Part shown: positions 33,497 to 34,960 of the stretch, one piece after another
Numbering within the stretch: the first letter of the stretch is position 1
Layout: each line of letters begins with the position of its first letter
Source: Rhizobium sp.
Lineage (GTDB): Bacteria; Pseudomonadota; Alphaproteobacteria; Rhizobiales; Rhizobiaceae
Assembly: GCA_029865885.1 (NCBI GenBank)
Contig: JARXAK010000046.1
Coordinates: 1-34,960, forward strand
Direction: 5' to 3'
DNA: 34,960 nucleotides
The notes under the pieces: model-generated
Databases searched by the model: none
Told to the model about the DNA's origin: nothing
Seen by the model: only the letters and a program-made list of their open reading frames with translations
Position numbers and translations under genes: made by a program

Positions 33497-34960
33497 TTAG
33501 AGTGTGGCGGCGGCGGCGGTGCGGTCTGGCAGGGCGGCGGTGAGGATCAGGCGTTCGTGGAAATCCGGACGTGAGACGTCGGCCGCAACATACCCCTGGC
33601 ACATCACCATGATCCGGTCGGATATGCCCATGACTTCAGGCAATTCGCTGGAGATGACGATGATCGCCATGCCCTCGGCTGCCAGGCCATAGAGGATTTC
33701 ATAGATTTCCGCCTTGGCGCCGATGTCGATACCGCGTGTCGGCTCGTCGATGACGAGCACCTTGACGCCCTGTTCGGAGAGCCAGCGTCCGAGAATGACC
33801 TTCTGCTGGTTGCCGCCGGAGAGGTTGATGATGTCCTGGAGGCGCGACGGCGTGCGAACCCTGAGCCTTGCGATGAAATCATCGGCGACCGAAGCTTCCT
33901 TCTTCGGGCTCAGGATGCCGAAGGGCGAGAAGTGCCGGCGCGAGGAAATCGTGATGTTCTCCTCGATCGAGCGACCCTGGACGATACCGTCATGCTTGCG
34001 ATCTTCCGGGCAAAGCACGATGCCGGCCCGGATCGATGCGCCGGGGCTGTTGGCCGTAACGGTGACGCCATCGACCACAACCCTGCCGCCTTCCCGCCGG
34101 TCCGCGCCAAACAGCAGCCGCGCCATTTCGCTGCGCCCGGCACCGATCAGGCCGAAGAAACCGAGGATCTCACCCTGGCACACGGAAAAGCTGATCGGCT
34201 GGCGCAGATTGGGGCCGCTCAGATCAGAGACCTCAAGGCGCATGGGTCCGAAATCGCGGGCACGCCAGCCCCAGATATTGCTGATCTCGCGACCAACCAT
34301 TTCGGCGATGATCTGGTCCCGGTTCGTCTCTGCGATGTCTGGATGATGGGCGGCAAGCTTGCCGTCGCGCAACACGGTGAGGCTGTCGCAGAGCCTGAAG
34401 ATCTCGTCGAGGCGGTGCGACACATAAAGAATGACCGTGCCCTTGGCCTTCAATTTCTCGATCAGGGCAAACAGCACCTCGCTTTCACGCGAGGACAATG
34501 ACGAGGTCGGCTCGTCGAGCGCGATGACCCGCGCATCGAGGATGACAGCCTTGGCGATCTCGACCATCTGGCGCTCGCCGATCGACAGGGATGACACCTT
34601 GGCATCCGGATCGATATCGATGCCGATATCGCGCAGCTTGAGAGCCACGCTGTCGCTCAGACTGCGTCGGTTGATGACGCCGGCGGATGACGGGAAACGA
34701 CCGAGCCAGAGGTTTTCGGCAACCGTCAGTTCGGGGACGAGCTGCAGTTCCTGGTGGATGACGATCAAACCCGAGGCGAAGGCATCGCGCACCGATTTAT
34801 AGGTCTGCGTCACGCCGTCGATGGAAATGGTGCCGGTATCGGCTGACTGGTCGCCGGACAGAAGGCGGATCAGGGTCGACTTGCCCGCGCCGTTTTCACC
34901 CATCAGACCATGAACGGCGCCTTTTCCGACCGAGAAGGACACGTTGGACAGGGCCTGGAC
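33497..34960 (-). CDS. araG: L-arabinose-type ABC ATPase AraG, 5' end beyond window
   Basis: Double-domain sugar ABC ATPase; 487 codons are visible and perhaps 20-30 N-terminal residues are outside the window. The first domain has Walker A GENGAGKST, signature LSIGERQM and Walker B VIALDEPTSS. The second domain has the degenerate GLIGAGRSE in place of Walker A, LCPEDRKHDGI, signature LSGGNQQK and VLVIDEPTRG. This asymmetric arrangement is normal for the family. The order follows E. coli AraG from VHGLMGENGAG onward. A GTG at 34942 is not the start because the coding similarity continues to the edge (VQALSN). A periplasmic binding protein gene probably lies further upstream. Confidence 0.9.
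   Translation of the reverse strand, partial: VQALSNVSFSVGKGAVHGLMGENGAGKSTLIRLLSGDQSADTGTISIDGVTQTYKSVRDAFASGLIVIHQELQLVPELTVAENLWLGRFPSSAGVINRRSLSDSVALKLRDIGIDIDPDAKVSSLSIGERQMVEIAKAVILDARVIALDEPTSSLSSRESEVLFALIEKLKAKGTVILYVSHRLDEIFRLCDSLTVLRDGKLAAHHPDIAETNRDQIIAEMVGREISNIWGWRARDFGPMRLEVSDLSGPNLRQPISFSVCQGEILGFFGLIGAGRSEMARLLFGADRREGGRVVVDGVTVTANSPGASIRAGIVLCPEDRKHDGIVQGRSIEENITISSRRHFSPFGILSPKKEASVADDFIARLRVRTPSRLQDIINLSGGNQQKVILGRWLSEQGVKVLVIDEPTRGIDIGAKAEIYEILYGLAAEGMAIIVISSELPEVMGISDRIMVMCQGYVAADVSRPDFHERLILTAALPDRTAAAATL

Overview
The window reads as a catabolic and transport segment of an alphaproteobacterial genome, most likely Rhizobiales (Rhizobium, Agrobacterium or Ensifer type). 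It is GC-rich with densely packed operons. The basis for this placement is the many SDR and aldehyde dehydrogenases paired with ABC transporters, an arabinose ABC transporter next to a sugar dehydrogenase instead of araBAD, and an IS3-type transposase remnant of a kind I associate with rhizobia. No species can be named from the sequence alone. No rRNA, tRNA or CRISPR was seen.

Region 1 (1-7556): an SDR and a partial aldehyde dehydrogenase (both minus), a GntR/FCD regulator (minus) and a second aldehyde dehydrogenase (minus). Divergent from these is a plus-strand operon of a 3-hydroxyacyl-CoA-dehydrogenase-like enzyme, an Asp/Glu-racemase-family protein and a class III aminotransferase. Two intergenic palindromes with the core TGCGATCGCA, one inside the SDR promoter and one in the divergent promoter region, suggest one regulon under the GntR protein. 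The substrate is unknown.

Region 2 (7594-9799): a MarR regulator divergent from a hotdog thioesterase and a thiolase, with a near-palindromic operator candidate between them. Region 3 (9800-10594) holds only a decayed IS3-family transposase.

Region 4 (10595-16137): a minus-strand operon encoding one 964-residue protein that joins an APC-type amino acid permease to a flavin-containing monooxygenase, followed by an SDR and a Phenol_MetA_deg-type outer membrane protein. A TetR regulator is divergent. The permease-monooxygenase fusion is the most unusual object in the window.

Region 5 (16306-22402): a tetR-adaptor-RND efflux operon (minus) followed by a DUF900-type lipoprotein hydrolase. Region 6 (22577-30694): an AraC regulator (minus) divergent from a seven-gene plus-strand operon: vanillin-dehydrogenase-like aldehyde dehydrogenase, a complete Liv-type ABC importer (binding protein, two ATPases, two permeases) and an SDR. 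This looks like uptake and oxidation of an aromatic or similar aldehyde or alcohol.

Region 7 (30887-34960, minus): araG (5' end outside the window), araH, an aldose 1-epimerase and an SDR sugar dehydrogenase. This set fits uptake of L-arabinose (or a similar sugar) and entry into an oxidative pathway.
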